In this document: positions 26,563-35,619 of the stretch, one piece after another
How positions within the stretch are numbered: position 1 is the first letter of the stretch
How the letters are laid out: each line of letters begins with the position of its first letter
Assembly (NCBI GenBank): GCA_024401925.1
Contig: JAKSKD010000007.1
Coordinates: forward strand, 1 to 64,000
DNA from: Bacteroidales bacterium
GTDB taxonomy: Bacteria > Bacteroidota > Bacteroidia > Bacteroidales > UBA932
Reading direction: 5' to 3'
Length of the DNA stretch: 64,000 nt
Notes under the pieces: generated by a model
What the model saw: the letters and a program-made list of their open reading frames with translations, nothing else
The model's database searches: none
What the model was told of the DNA's origin: nothing
Translations under genes and position numbers: made by a program

Positions 26563-27576
26563 TCATTTGTTCAAAATTATATACGTTGGAAGATGGTCGG
26601 AAAAGCCGTCAAGGAACTCCCCGGAAGAGAAAGTCCTCAACGGTGTCCCTTTATAACGTCCGCTCTGCTGAATCAGGAAGTCTGGCTTGAAAATCTTTCC
26701 ATAGAACTTGTTGTCCTCAATCTTCTGGATTTTCAATCCCTTACCCTCTGTCGTAGCCTTGTTCACGAGTATCTGGTCAAAAATCTGCCAGGTTCCCTTG
26801 TACTCCATCGAGCCATAGCCTGCCTTCAGCATAGAGTAGAATGGAGAGAAGAAATCATCCTCCCCGAGGTCAGCGATGAATTCCTTGCCGTGAAGTCCCT
26901 TGACCATACTCTCATCCACCGGGTCGTCATTCATATCTCCCATTACTACAATCTTGATTCCCGGGTAGTCCTTCATCAGCTGGACGGCCTTCTTGTAAAT
27001 GGCTTCAGCACCCCACACACGGGTATCTGTGCCCTTGCCGCCAATTCTGGAAGGGAGATGCGCCACCATAAAGGCAAACATCTCACCACCGAGGAGCCCG
27101 CGTATCACGAGGACATCCCTGGACTGCACAAACTTGAAATGGACTGTCTCGGTTTCAAGCAGTTTGAAATGGTCCGGCCTGTAGAGAAAAGCCACATCAA
27201 TCCCCCTCGGGTCAGGACTTTCGGAATGGACTATCTCATAGCGTGCTTTTGCTATTTCCGGCTGGGCGACAAGGTCTTCCAGCACCTTTTTATTCTCAAC
27301 CTCGGCGATGCCGAGCACAGAATGAAAGGCTCCGTTCGCATCAGCCATTGCCTTTATCACACGGGCGATATTGTGCTGCTTCTTCCAATACTTCTCCTCC
27401 GTCCACTTATAATACCCCTCCGGCAGGAAATCTTCATCATTCTTGTCCTTATTGTCCACAATATCAAATAGATTCTCCACATTATAGAATCCTACAACAT
27501 ATCTCTGCTTCTTCGCTCCGCAGGAAGGCAGAGTGATGACGGTCAGGAAAAGCAGAATCAGAACATATTTTCTCAT
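26563..27576 (-). CDS. endonuclease/exonuclease/phosphatase-family lipoprotein
   Basis: Exported EEP-fold (DNase I-like) phosphodiesterase, 337 residues from the ATG at 27576; a GTG two codons earlier is also in frame. The lipobox is LPSC (about residue 19). All EEP active-site elements are visible: YNVENLFD, IAEVEN (metal Glu), AHLPSR, GDMND and the final SDHLP (catalytic Asp-His). Family members cleave DNA, RNA or phosphate esters; the target cannot be fixed here. Its ATG overlaps the stop of a NUC endonuclease gene (ATGA), and both are lipoproteins, which fits stepwise degradation of nucleic acid outside the cytoplasm. Confidence 0.85.
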   Translation of the reverse strand: MRKYVLILLFLTVITLPSCGAKKQRYVVGFYNVENLFDIVDNKDKNDEDFLPEGYYKWTEEKYWKKQHNIARVIKAMADANGAFHSVLGIAEVENKKVLEDLVAQPEIAKARYEIVHSESPDPRGIDVAFLYRPDHFKLLETETVHFKFVQSRDVLVIRGLLGGEMFAFMVAHLPSRIGGKGTDTRVWGAEAIYKKAVQLMKDYPGIKIVVMGDMNDDPVDESMVKGLHGKEFIADLGEDDFFSPFYSMLKAGYGSMEYKGTWQIFDQILVNKATTEGKGLKIQKIEDNKFYGKIFKPDFLIQQSGRYKGTPLRTFSSGEFLDGFSDHLPTYIILNK

Positions 27577-29030
27577 TGCCACCAGAATTTATTATTCGCA
27601 GGATTTTCTGCTTCTATTGCTTTTGCTTCAGCTTCCCCGACCACGGCAGGAAGGTTTACGAAGAAATCAAGTCCAAGTTTCTCCTCTAGTGCGTCAATCG
27701 ACATCAGCATTGTATCCGGAAGAGTCTTGGTGAAATCAACGTAAGCATTCTTTTTATTCTCAAAATATGCGGCAATTCCGATGTAAGAGTCTTCTTCCTT
27801 GTTGTAAGCCAGAACAGCACGGTAAATGCCGTTCGGCACCGTTACCTTTTTTGCAGGTTCGGCATTGTCCTCAACCTGATATTTGCTTTCTGAACTGTCA
27901 GTTCCCACTACAACATACAATGTATCGCACTTTCTCACCCATACTCGTTCCATCTCCTCAAGACTTGACCATATTCCAGTGTTCAGGACTGAACTTTGAG
28001 GCATAATATTGGTCGAGAGGAATGCATCAAGCTGGCGACGCCCTCCTCTTGCAGCATTTGGCATCATATGTCCTCTAATGAATTCTTCACCGTCAAAGGT
28101 CCTGTTTTGGAAAGACCTTGTGAGGTCAGCCTGATACTCCTGCTCTACCAAAGGGTCATAGGCATACGAATCCGGACGGGAATCGTTCTTGTCCGAAGAG
28201 CAGTACGGAAAGCATACCCAACTTGAAAGCCGTTTCCCGGTGTCAAAGTAGGCGGAGTAGTTTCTCTCCCCGTTCCCGTCATAATGGCATACATATGTAA
28301 GATTGTCTTCTTCCGATGTAGCCGGGAGTTCCAAATAGCCACAAGTTGCTTTGTCTGCCTTTATTCCCGGGTATGTACCGGCCTGCTTGTTCTCAAAATA
28401 CGCCTTGTCCGTCTCAACTACGCCATTATATGTCTTCTTTTGGGCAATGATTGAAATCCTGTCCCCGGCTTTCAGACCGATTTTTGAAAAATCCTCATTT
28501 TTTCCGTCCTTCTCCGGTGCAAGTCCGTAAACATATATATAACCTGTCTCGTCAAGCAGATACAGGTCGCCGTATTCTTCCTTTGCTATCGAGACAATCT
28601 CCCCTGAAAGCCTGTACCAGTCAGTCGCGCTGTCATTCAAACGCCGGAATTCGGCTATTGAAATTTTCTTGATGTCGTCATCCGCATAACCGGCCCCCTG
28701 GCTCACTCTCACCACTGCAGTCAATACACCCGAAGTAATGGTAATAGTTCCCTCCCTTGCCTTTTCTATATTGGAGGGAACGGTGACTTCGGCTTTATTC
28801 ACCGTCGGAGAACCCGAACCGGGATTCAATTTTATCCAATTTTCCACACTAGAACCGGTCCAGTTCCCTGTTGAATTGATTGTAATGGTCTGGGAACCTC
28901 CTTCTTTGGGGAAAGTCAAAGCGGTCGGGGACACGCTCAGACTTTGTTCATTGTCCTTTTCGGACTTGGTGCAGGACATCACGCAAAAAGCCGTGGCCAG
29001 CACAAGAATAAATGTGCGACAGGTTTTCAT
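27573..29030 (-). CDS. DNA/RNA non-specific endonuclease lipoprotein with BACON-like and OB-fold domains
   Basis: Multi-domain surface or periplasmic lipoprotein of 485 residues from the ATG at 29030 (an ATG at 29048 is in frame but gives a poorer signal peptide). Order: lipobox VMSC, BACON-like domain (about 30-115), an OB-fold-like region (about 125-225; the GDLYLLDETGYIYVYG motif recurs in the neighbouring 533-residue lipoprotein), then a NUC endonuclease domain. The catalytic motif reads IRGHMMP, a variant of DRGHxxP, followed by the metal-binding Asn in STNIMPQ. Expected activity is Mg2+-dependent cleavage of DNA and RNA. Coupled to the EEP nuclease gene by ATGA. Confidence 0.83.
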   Translation of the reverse strand: MKTCRTFILVLATAFCVMSCTKSEKDNEQSLSVSPTALTFPKEGGSQTITINSTGNWTGSSVENWIKLNPGSGSPTVNKAEVTVPSNIEKAREGTITITSGVLTAVVRVSQGAGYADDDIKKISIAEFRRLNDSATDWYRLSGEIVSIAKEEYGDLYLLDETGYIYVYGLAPEKDGKNEDFSKIGLKAGDRISIIAQKKTYNGVVETDKAYFENKQAGTYPGIKADKATCGYLELPATSEEDNLTYVCHYDGNGERNYSAYFDTGKRLSSWVCFPYCSSDKNDSRPDSYAYDPLVEQEYQADLTRSFQNRTFDGEEFIRGHMMPNAARGGRRQLDAFLSTNIMPQSSVLNTGIWSSLEEMERVWVRKCDTLYVVVGTDSSESKYQVEDNAEPAKKVTVPNGIYRAVLAYNKEEDSYIGIAAYFENKKNAYVDFTKTLPDTMLMSIDALEEKLGLDFFVNLPAVVGEAEAKAIEAENPANNKFWWQ

Positions 29031-29110
29031 TGCAATAGTTTTAGTCATTCTTTACTTATCGAACTCATAAAGATATTAAAAAATTACTTTCCTGTCAATT
29101 CTGCCAACAA

Positions 29111-29137
29111 AAGGGCGGCCCAAAAAGGGTCGCCCTT
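29111..29137 (-). terminator. strong terminator after the OB-fold lipoprotein gene
   Basis: An 11-bp stem, 29111-29121 with 29127-29137 (one G-T pair), encloses a 5-nt loop. On the minus strand it is followed by TTTTGTT. It separates the receptor-lipoprotein transcript from the nuclease operon, which may have its own promoter (weak TATCTTTA box before 29048) or depend on read-through. Confidence 0.85.
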
Positions 29138-29166
29138 GAGATCATTTTGTTAGAACTGCTATTAGC

Positions 29167-30768
29167 CTAATCATAAATTATAGGTTCGCTGCTTGCGTGA
29201 CTGAAATATATACCGCCACAGAGTTCAATGGTTCCGTTGTAAGTATCCTTGTAACCGATCATAGTAAGGCTGTCCCCTACCTTGATGCCGGCAGCATTGA
29301 GGAAGTTCTTACGGTTGTCTCCGGAAGCACCGTATCCAGGATAGCATCCGTAAACATAAAGCTCTGCACCATCAGCAGCCATATGAAGGTTGCCATAAGT
29401 CGGATTATCTATGGTAGTGATGACACCCGTAACCTTATAAAAATCGGTCTTTGAATCAGGAGCAGCATTAAATTCTGCAATAGTAACCTCCTTTACGTGA
29501 GTTACAGACTCGAATGCAGCGACACCTGTCATTTCGATGGTACCCTTGTACTCAGCCCTCTTGCCGACAACGGTAACAATGTCTCCAACCTTTACACCGG
29601 TCTTTTCGAAATCGCCCTTGGCGCCAACGCCATATACATAAACTTCACCTGACCAGTCCTTAACATAGATATTGCCATATCCGGCATTTGCAACCGATGT
29701 CACCACACCGGTAACCCTGTACTGAGTGTCACCTACAGGTGCAGCATTGAATTCAGCAGCAGTGCACTCAATGATTGCACCGGTCTGGGAAACAGCAGCG
29801 GATGCATTATATTCCCTACCCGCTGATGTTGTTGAGAAAGTAAGTTCGGCGCTTCGGTCGCCACCATCATTTCTTGCGGCGTGGAAAGAAACGGTAGCAG
29901 CAGAACCGGCTGTCGTAATACCGGTAACTGAAAGCCAGGACTTGGCATTGTCAGGAATAACTACGGATACGCCATTACCCTTGCAGGTAAGAACGGCCTC
30001 GAAGTCACCGCCTTCAATAGGGAGTACATTGCTCTTTACTCCATCAACAACCAACGAATCGCACTTGATGAGGGATTTGTTGATCTGATATACGTAAGCC
30101 TCTTTTTCCTTGGTTTCAGGGGTAGTACCATACTTCATGATTTTACCCTCGATGATTACTTCATCACCGATATCAAGGTTGTCACCAGCCTTGAATGCTG
30201 CGCCGTTAAGCCAGAGTGCACGATAAACCTCGAAATTTTTCCCACTCTCATTCTTTCCGTCGTCGGAAATCCAGAAAGTAACGTTTCCGTACTGTACACT
30301 AAGGTCAACAAGACTGCAAACAATACCTTTGACGCGATAATCTCCCGGTGCCACGTCTTTGTCGGCAAGAGCACTGCAGATCTCAATCGCCTCTGCAACA
30401 GACAATGTCTTTGGCTCAACCTTTTCAGCCTGTTGCAAAACATTGATAGACTGTTCCCTGCCTGCGCAGACAATCTTAATCACTGCATCACGTGTCTGAG
30501 GTGCCTTTTCGGCAGAGAAAGTAACAGCTGTCTCTCCCGCACCGCCGGATGATGGAGAAATGCTAAGCCACTGAGGCATTGAGTTGATGTTCCAGGAATC
30601 CGTCGCTTTCACTGTGATAGTCTTGCTGTTGGATCCTTCACCATTGGTAAGGCCAATGTATGAAGAAGATACCTGGATTTCATTCCAAACATTTGGAGTT
30701 TCCTTTGCACATCCGATTACAAGGGCGCAAACGGCTGCGAAAGCAGTAAGAATTTTTACGATTTTCAT
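29167..30768 (-). CDS. BACON/OB-fold repeat lipoprotein, partner of the Oar-like receptor
   Basis: A 533-residue lipoprotein (lipobox VIGC, Cys at about 20) made of beta-rich modules: BACON-like domain 1 (about 30-115), OB-fold-like module (115-240), second BACON-like domain (240-335), then two more OB-fold-like modules (about 335-430 and 430-530) that share YRVTGVV/YKVTGVI and GNIYVKD/GNLHMAA motifs with each other and with the neighbouring NUC protein. OB modules of this type (DUF5689-like) suggest nucleic-acid or polymer binding. It starts 18 nt after the receptor stop, the position a SusD-like protein would hold, but it is not a SusD homologue. Surface ligand capture is inference. Confidence 0.75.
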   Translation of the reverse strand: MKIVKILTAFAAVCALVIGCAKETPNVWNEIQVSSSYIGLTNGEGSNSKTITVKATDSWNINSMPQWLSISPSSGGAGETAVTFSAEKAPQTRDAVIKIVCAGREQSINVLQQAEKVEPKTLSVAEAIEICSALADKDVAPGDYRVKGIVCSLVDLSVQYGNVTFWISDDGKNESGKNFEVYRALWLNGAAFKAGDNLDIGDEVIIEGKIMKYGTTPETKEKEAYVYQINKSLIKCDSLVVDGVKSNVLPIEGGDFEAVLTCKGNGVSVVIPDNAKSWLSVTGITTAGSAATVSFHAARNDGGDRSAELTFSTTSAGREYNASAAVSQTGAIIECTAAEFNAAPVGDTQYRVTGVVTSVANAGYGNIYVKDWSGEVYVYGVGAKGDFEKTGVKVGDIVTVVGKRAEYKGTIEMTGVAAFESVTHVKEVTIAEFNAAPDSKTDFYKVTGVITTIDNPTYGNLHMAADGAELYVYGCYPGYGASGDNRKNFLNAAGIKVGDSLTMIGYKDTYNGTIELCGGIYFSHASSEPIIYD

Positions 30769-30786
30769 ACTTATAACCGGAATTTA

Positions 30787-33700
30787 TTAGTTGAACAAAT
30801 ACTTGATACCGATAGATGCGTTCCAGCACTGGCCAAGAGCATGACTATAAGTGAAAGTCTCGGTGTTTCCGCTAATGAAAGAAGGAGTAGAATATGTAGC
30901 ATATCCTTCTGAATCAACTCCCTCATACTTGAGGATACGTCCATCCGTGATAGCAGGATTCATAAACTTTGAAACGCCCCAAGAGCTGTTGAAGATATTC
31001 AATACGTTCTTTACATCAAGGCAAAGCTGGATAATATTGGATGTCTTGTGATTATTTGTGGAAGAGAGTACGAAATCATGCTTGTAGCTGAAGTCAACAC
31101 GGTGTACCCAAGGTGAGTAAACACTGTATCCCTCGGCATACTGTCCCTGATGCTTACTGAGATATGCATCGTTGTGGATGAAATCAAGATAGCGCTGTGC
31201 ATCGTCTGAAGAAACAAATCTCATTTCATTGTTCTTCACCTGCTCATCTGTTGGGATATAAACGGCATCGTAGTTGTATCCGTCACCGTTCATATCGTTG
31301 GTCATCATATATGAGTAGTTTGCGCCGCCCTTCCAAGCCTCATAGATGAAGCTGTAGTGGTTTCCGCTATGGTCGTGATGTGTGAGGGATGCAACAAGAC
31401 GGTCAGGAGTAACATACTGAGAGTTGTGAAGACGAATCTCGTTAGGACCATCTGAAGTAGGAACATAAGTGAATGCAGACTCAGCTGCGGAGCCAGGCAT
31501 ACCGGTGATTTCCTTTGATACTGTGTGTGTGTAAGCCGCGGTAAAGGTAAGTTCCTTGATAGGCTGAACAGAGAATGTAACATTTGCGCTCCATCCGTAA
31601 CCCTGGTTGGTATTTTCAAGGACAAATGCCTTTGTCTTGGATGCATCCTGGCCTAAACTTCCACGGAAGCCAACAGGATAGATAGGACGGTTGTCAGCGC
31701 CGTTGAATCTTGCAAAGCCCTTGACTGTCGGGATAGACCAGTCTGAGATGCATACCGCATTGATAGTCTTGTTGAAGATTCCTTCAGCAGAAATACTCAT
31801 AGGGAATGAGGTAGGGAATGCATAGTCAATTGCAAGAGAGGTCTTCCATACCTGAGGCATCTTGAACTTAGGATCAACACCGTTGATTGCAGAAGGAAGA
31901 GCGCCGTCTTCAGGTTTGACGGTTGACGGATAACCAAGTCCGATGAGCTTCTGGAGAAGAGCATCAATTGTTGCCTTCCCGTTTGCATCGGTAACAAGAC
32001 CACCTTTGAATGTGTCCATAGAGTAACCCATATTCTTAGCATTGGCTGCATTAATCTGAGCTGCATACTGAACCAGACCGCCGTTTGTAGGCATATTGGT
32101 GAAGAATACGAGAGGGAGACGGCCGCTGAACAGACCGGTACCTCCACGAACCTTAAGGCTCTTGTCTCCAAGGACATCCCATACGAAACCTACGCGAGGT
32201 GATACGGTAACGCTTGCATTAGGCCACCTTCCGGTGTCGACGTGACGAACGTTGCCTTCTTTGTCATAATAGTTCTGTGCCAGAGCCTTATTGTTGGTCA
32301 TAAGGTCCTTGTTGTCAAAGAACAGGCCGTCCAAACGCAAGCCATAGGTAAGCTTGAATCTATCAGTAGCCTGCCACTCATCCTGCGCATAGAGGCCAGT
32401 CTTGTGGAACTGTACGCGAGCTGCAGGGTTCTGCTCTCCGTCATAACCGTAGGTAAGGCACACAACATCAGGAGTTGCACCGTTGATAAAGTCATCCACT
32501 GAATTGTATCGATAGTAACCTGTACCGTTTCTCATATAAGCGTTATCAGCCATCTGGTATTCATAGCTGACACCTCCGGTGATTTTGTGGTTTCCTGCGT
32601 ACCAAGTGAGGTCGTCACGAACTGTCACAATAGTGTTGTGAACTGCGTTGTTCCAGGTGAAGAGTTCATAACCGAGAGCCATATAGTTATCTCCATCCTT
32701 AGTGATGTCGATAAATGGGAACTCGCTTGAGTTTGTACCACGAACATCATCAAGTTTTGAGAAAGTTGCAAGGAACTGGTTGGAGAGATTGTCGCCCAGA
32801 CGGCTATTGAAATCTATTGATGCTGAATGAACGATGTTCTGCATAGAATACATCGCATTTGCGAATGCCATTGAATTCTTTGAGAAACGTGAGCTAGCCA
32901 TACGGGTGCCGCCGTCCATTGAAGTTCCGTTTGTTGGATTCCACACATTGTTGAGCGTGTAATTGTAACGGATGGCAAGGTGGTTATTGTTATTGATGTT
33001 CCAATCGATGCGGGCAAGAGCCTTCATATTACTCTCGTTTGCAGGGAAATCAGTCCAAGAACCCGTGTCGTAACCGTATTTGTCTTTCACGAATTTTGAT
33101 ACCTTCTCAAGGTCGGCGTTTGTTGTACGTGAAATATAATTATCCGCATCTGACTTTCCGTCAACTGAACCCTTCCAGCGATTAACAATAGAAGGGATTG
33201 TCGCATATTCAAAGTTAGCGAAGAAGAAGAGTTTATTCTTGATGATAGGGCCACCGAACGTGAAACCGTAGTTAGTATTACGGTCCTTGTCACGGGCACC
33301 ACCGATCTGCTCTCCATCAACAGTATCACCACGCATAAGCTCATTGCGGTGATAAACATAAGCACTTCCCTTGAACGTGTTTGTACCTGACTTGGTGATA
33401 GCGTTCACGCCACCACCGATGAAATTGGTCTGACGAACGTCGAACGGAGAAATAACAACCTGAAGTTCCTCGATTGCATCGATGGAAATAGGGCTGCCGC
33501 CACCAGGGAGGTTCTCGCTAAGACCAAAGTTGTTGTTGAAGTTTGCACCGTCGACTGTGAAGTTTGCAGTACGTCCGTCAGCTCCGGCGAAGCTCATTCC
33601 GTTTCCTCCATAAGGAGAAAGACGTGTAACATCTGTAATACTCCTGCTGACAGTAGGCATATTCTCAATTTGGCCTCTGTTGATATTGGTTGCGGCACCT

Positions 33701-34104
33701 GTCTTTTCAGCCGCGAACTTTGAAGCCGCCTCAGAAATAACGATAGCCTGTTCGAGCACTTCCGTATCATCCCTCAATGAGACGTTGAGTGAATAAGGCT
33801 CAGCGAGGATAAGTGTTACGTCCGTGTAAGTCAAAGACTGGTAGCCGAGGCAGTCAACCTTTACCTGATAAGGGCCGCCCGGACGCATACCATTGATGAA
33901 GAACTGACCTTCCTCATTGGCAACAGCATAATACTGTGTACCTGAAGGAGTATGAACGGCAATAACTGTAGCACCAGGGATAGACTCGCCCTGGGCGTCA
34001 GCTATCCTACCATTCATTGATGACGTCGTGATCTGGGCATAGCCAGACACAACAAATAGCATCGTTGCCGCAAACGACAACAAAACTTTGATTAACTTGT
34101 TCAT
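30787..34104 (-). CDS. Oar-like TonB-dependent outer-membrane receptor
   Basis: Large outer-membrane transporter, 1105 residues. It has a signal peptide (GYAQ, about 24), a carboxypeptidase-regulatory-like (CarboxypepD_reg) domain (about 27-110, GRIADAQGESIPGATV), a plug with NMPTVSRSITDVTRLSPYGG, and a long beta-barrel ending in an aromatic-Phe type C-terminus (IGIKYLFN). It belongs to the Oar/CirA-like branch rather than SusC, because no SusD gene follows. Energised by TonB-ExbBD, it should import a large ligand; the downstream nuclease-type lipoproteins suggest nucleic-acid fragments or nucleotides. The promoter is not clear (best box TAAATTCG, 34153-34146). The 239-nt spacer to metK holds the metK promoter and riboswitch. 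Confidence 0.87.
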   Translation of the reverse strand: MNKLIKVLLSFAATMLFVVSGYAQITTSSMNGRIADAQGESIPGATVIAVHTPSGTQYYAVANEEGQFFINGMRPGGPYQVKVDCLGYQSLTYTDVTLILAEPYSLNVSLRDDTEVLEQAIVISEAASKFAAEKTGAATNINRGQIENMPTVSRSITDVTRLSPYGGNGMSFAGADGRTANFTVDGANFNNNFGLSENLPGGGSPISIDAIEELQVVISPFDVRQTNFIGGGVNAITKSGTNTFKGSAYVYHRNELMRGDTVDGEQIGGARDKDRNTNYGFTFGGPIIKNKLFFFANFEYATIPSIVNRWKGSVDGKSDADNYISRTTNADLEKVSKFVKDKYGYDTGSWTDFPANESNMKALARIDWNINNNNHLAIRYNYTLNNVWNPTNGTSMDGGTRMASSRFSKNSMAFANAMYSMQNIVHSASIDFNSRLGDNLSNQFLATFSKLDDVRGTNSSEFPFIDITKDGDNYMALGYELFTWNNAVHNTIVTVRDDLTWYAGNHKITGGVSYEYQMADNAYMRNGTGYYRYNSVDDFINGATPDVVCLTYGYDGEQNPAARVQFHKTGLYAQDEWQATDRFKLTYGLRLDGLFFDNKDLMTNNKALAQNYYDKEGNVRHVDTGRWPNASVTVSPRVGFVWDVLGDKSLKVRGGTGLFSGRLPLVFFTNMPTNGGLVQYAAQINAANAKNMGYSMDTFKGGLVTDANGKATIDALLQKLIGLGYPSTVKPEDGALPSAINGVDPKFKMPQVWKTSLAIDYAFPTSFPMSISAEGIFNKTINAVCISDWSIPTVKGFARFNGADNRPIYPVGFRGSLGQDASKTKAFVLENTNQGYGWSANVTFSVQPIKELTFTAAYTHTVSKEITGMPGSAAESAFTYVPTSDGPNEIRLHNSQYVTPDRLVASLTHHDHSGNHYSFIYEAWKGGANYSYMMTNDMNGDGYNYDAVYIPTDEQVKNNEMRFVSSDDAQRYLDFIHNDAYLSKHQGQYAEGYSVYSPWVHRVDFSYKHDFVLSSTNNHKTSNIIQLCLDVKNVLNIFNSSWGVSKFMNPAITDGRILKYEGVDSEGYATYSTPSFISGNTETFTYSHALGQCWNASIGIKYLFN

Positions 34105-34274
34105 ACTAGTTTTGATAATATTTTAGGATAGTTTATTTCCGAATGCGAATTTACTCCATTCATTCAGCATGGGCAAAACTTTATCGTTTTACCCGCATAA
34201 AAGTTATTAACAATTTATCAACAAACTTATAAACAATGGAATTATGCAGTAATTGGAAATTGGAATAAAAGAGT

Positions 34275-34282
34275 TAAATTTG
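34275..34282 (+). promoter_or_regulatory. metK promoter -7 element
   Basis: TAAATTTG at 34275-34282, with TTGG at 34253-34256 (18-nt spacer) as a plausible -33 element. A transcript starting near 34287 would include the whole riboswitch-like leader. Confidence 0.6.
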
Positions 34283-34292
34283 CGCCGTTAAA

Positions 34293-34346
34293 CATACGGG
34301 GACAGATTTGTATGCTTGCAACCCCGCCAAAAAATGCTAAAAAATG
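34293..34346 (+). promoter_or_regulatory. SAM-II-class riboswitch in the metK leader
   Basis: A compact H-type pseudoknot can be drawn. P1 is CGGGG (34297-34301) with CCCCG (34322-34326). The 20-nt loop contains the SAM-II hallmarks GATTT (34305-34309) and TTGCAA (34316-34321). The 3' tail holds GCTAAA (34336-34341), which pairs with TTGC through the pseudoknot. These are the conserved core positions of SAM-II (and SAM-V) riboswitches. The tail ends at the ATG (34344), and TAT in the loop (34311-34313) could pair with it, implying SAM-dependent translational shut-off of SAM synthetase. Recognised by eye; no covariance search was possible. Confidence 0.72.
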
Positions 34347-35564
34347 AAGACTTATCTCTTTACTTCTGAATCCGTTTCAGAAGGCCATCCGGACAAAGTT
34401 GCCGATCAGATTTCAGATGCAATCCTCGATGAATTCCTGCGCCAGGACCCCGAATCCAAAGTGGCGTGTGAGACATTTTGTTCTACAGGTCTTGTAGTCG
34501 TAGGCGGAGAAGTCCGTTCGAACGCATATGTGGACATCCAGCAAGTGGCGCGCAGAGTCATTTGCGACATAGGCTATGACCGTGCCGAATATATGTTCGA
34601 CGGAAATTCCTGCGGAGTTCTTTCAGCAATCCACGAGCAGAGCGCGGACATCAACCGCGGCGTCGTGAGGGAAAATCCGGAAGACCAGGGCGCCGGAGAC
34701 CAGGGGATGATGTTCGGCTATGCCTGCAACGACACCGAGAACTATATGCCTCTCCCGCTTGCCCTCTCGCATCTGGCGCTTCAGGAATTGGCGAAAATCC
34801 GCAAGGAAGAATCAAAGTTGATGCCTTACCTGCGTCCGGACGCAAAATCCCAGTTCACAGTGGAATATGACGCCGGGACCAATCACCCCGTCAGGATACA
34901 TACAATCGTAATCTCCACTCAGCACGATGAGTTCGATACCGACGAGAAGATGCACGACAGGATTGAGGATGATATACGCAAAATCCTCATTCCACGCATA
35001 AAGAGGCTGCTTCCTGCAGCAACGGCATCGCTGTTCGACCACGATTTCAAGATGCTGGTTAACCCGACAGGAAAATTCGTAATTGGAGGGCCTCACGGGG
35101 ACACCGGCCTCACTGGAAGGAAAATCATTGTTGATACTTACGGCGGTAAGGGCGCGCACGGCGGCGGGGCATTCTCCGGAAAGGATCCTTCAAAAGTGGA
35201 CCGCAGCGCAGCATACGCAGCAAGATATATCGCAAAGAATCTCGTAGCGGCCGGAGTTGCGGACGAGATTGAAATACAGGTTTCGTACGCAATCGGAGTT
35301 GCCGAGCCGGTCAGCATTTATGTCAACAGCTACGGCACCTCGCGCGTCGGTGACGACTCCTTTATCGCAGAAAAAGTATCAAGCCTGTTCGACCTCAGGC
35401 CAGCCAGGATTATAGAAAAATTCGGTCTGAAAAAGCCAATCTACGAACCTACGGCATCATACGGCCATTTCGGCAAGGAGCCATACGTCAAAGACGGAAT
35501 ACAGTTCTTCGCCTGGGAGAAACTTGATGCCGTGGATTCTATCCGTGTAGCTTTCAAGCTGTAA
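34344..35564 (+). CDS. metK: S-adenosylmethionine synthetase
   Basis: Makes S-adenosylmethionine from methionine and ATP, releasing phosphate and pyrophosphate. The 406-residue protein has the canonical N-terminal [20 protein letters not shown], the [12 protein letters not shown] motif (about 115-126; adenosine/triphosphate binding) and the C-terminal [19 protein letters not shown] (about 274-292). It is transcribed alone from its own promoter behind a SAM-II-like riboswitch, so feedback by its product is likely. The transcript probably ends at the REP-type hairpin 35575-35608, which has a TATTTT tail. Confidence 0.97.
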   Translation: MKTYLFTSESVSEGHPDKVADQISDAILDEFLRQDPESKVACETFCSTGLVVVGGEVRSNAYVDIQQVARRVICDIGYDRAEYMFDGNSCGVLSAIHEQSADINRGVVRENPEDQGAGDQGMMFGYACNDTENYMPLPLALSHLALQELAKIRKEESKLMPYLRPDAKSQFTVEYDAGTNHPVRIHTIVISTQHDEFDTDEKMHDRIEDDIRKILIPRIKRLLPAATASLFDHDFKMLVNPTGKFVIGGPHGDTGLTGRKIIVDTYGGKGAHGGGAFSGKDPSKVDRSAAYAARYIAKNLVAAGVADEIEIQVSYAIGVAEPVSIYVNSYGTSRVGDDSFIAEKVSSLFDLRPARIIEKFGLKKPIYEPTASYGHFGKEPYVKDGIQFFAWEKLDAVDSIRVAFKL

Positions 35565-35574
35565 GAGGAAATTC

Positions 35575-35608
35575 CGGCTACGGCACCATTCCCGCATAGC
35601 CGTAGCCG
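35575..35608 (+). repeat. REP-like palindrome A (3' side of the RAYT gene)
   Basis: CGGCTACGGC (35575-35584) and GCCGTAGCCG (35599-35608) form a perfect 10-bp stem with a 14-nt loop. It is 34 bp long, as are copies B (36533-36566) and C (39995-40028), which share the stem and the loop end TCCxxCATA. It ends 11 bp from the RAYT stop and also follows metK by 10 bp, so it may serve as the metK terminator. Confidence 0.8.
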
Positions 35609-35619
35609 TATTTTACTGA

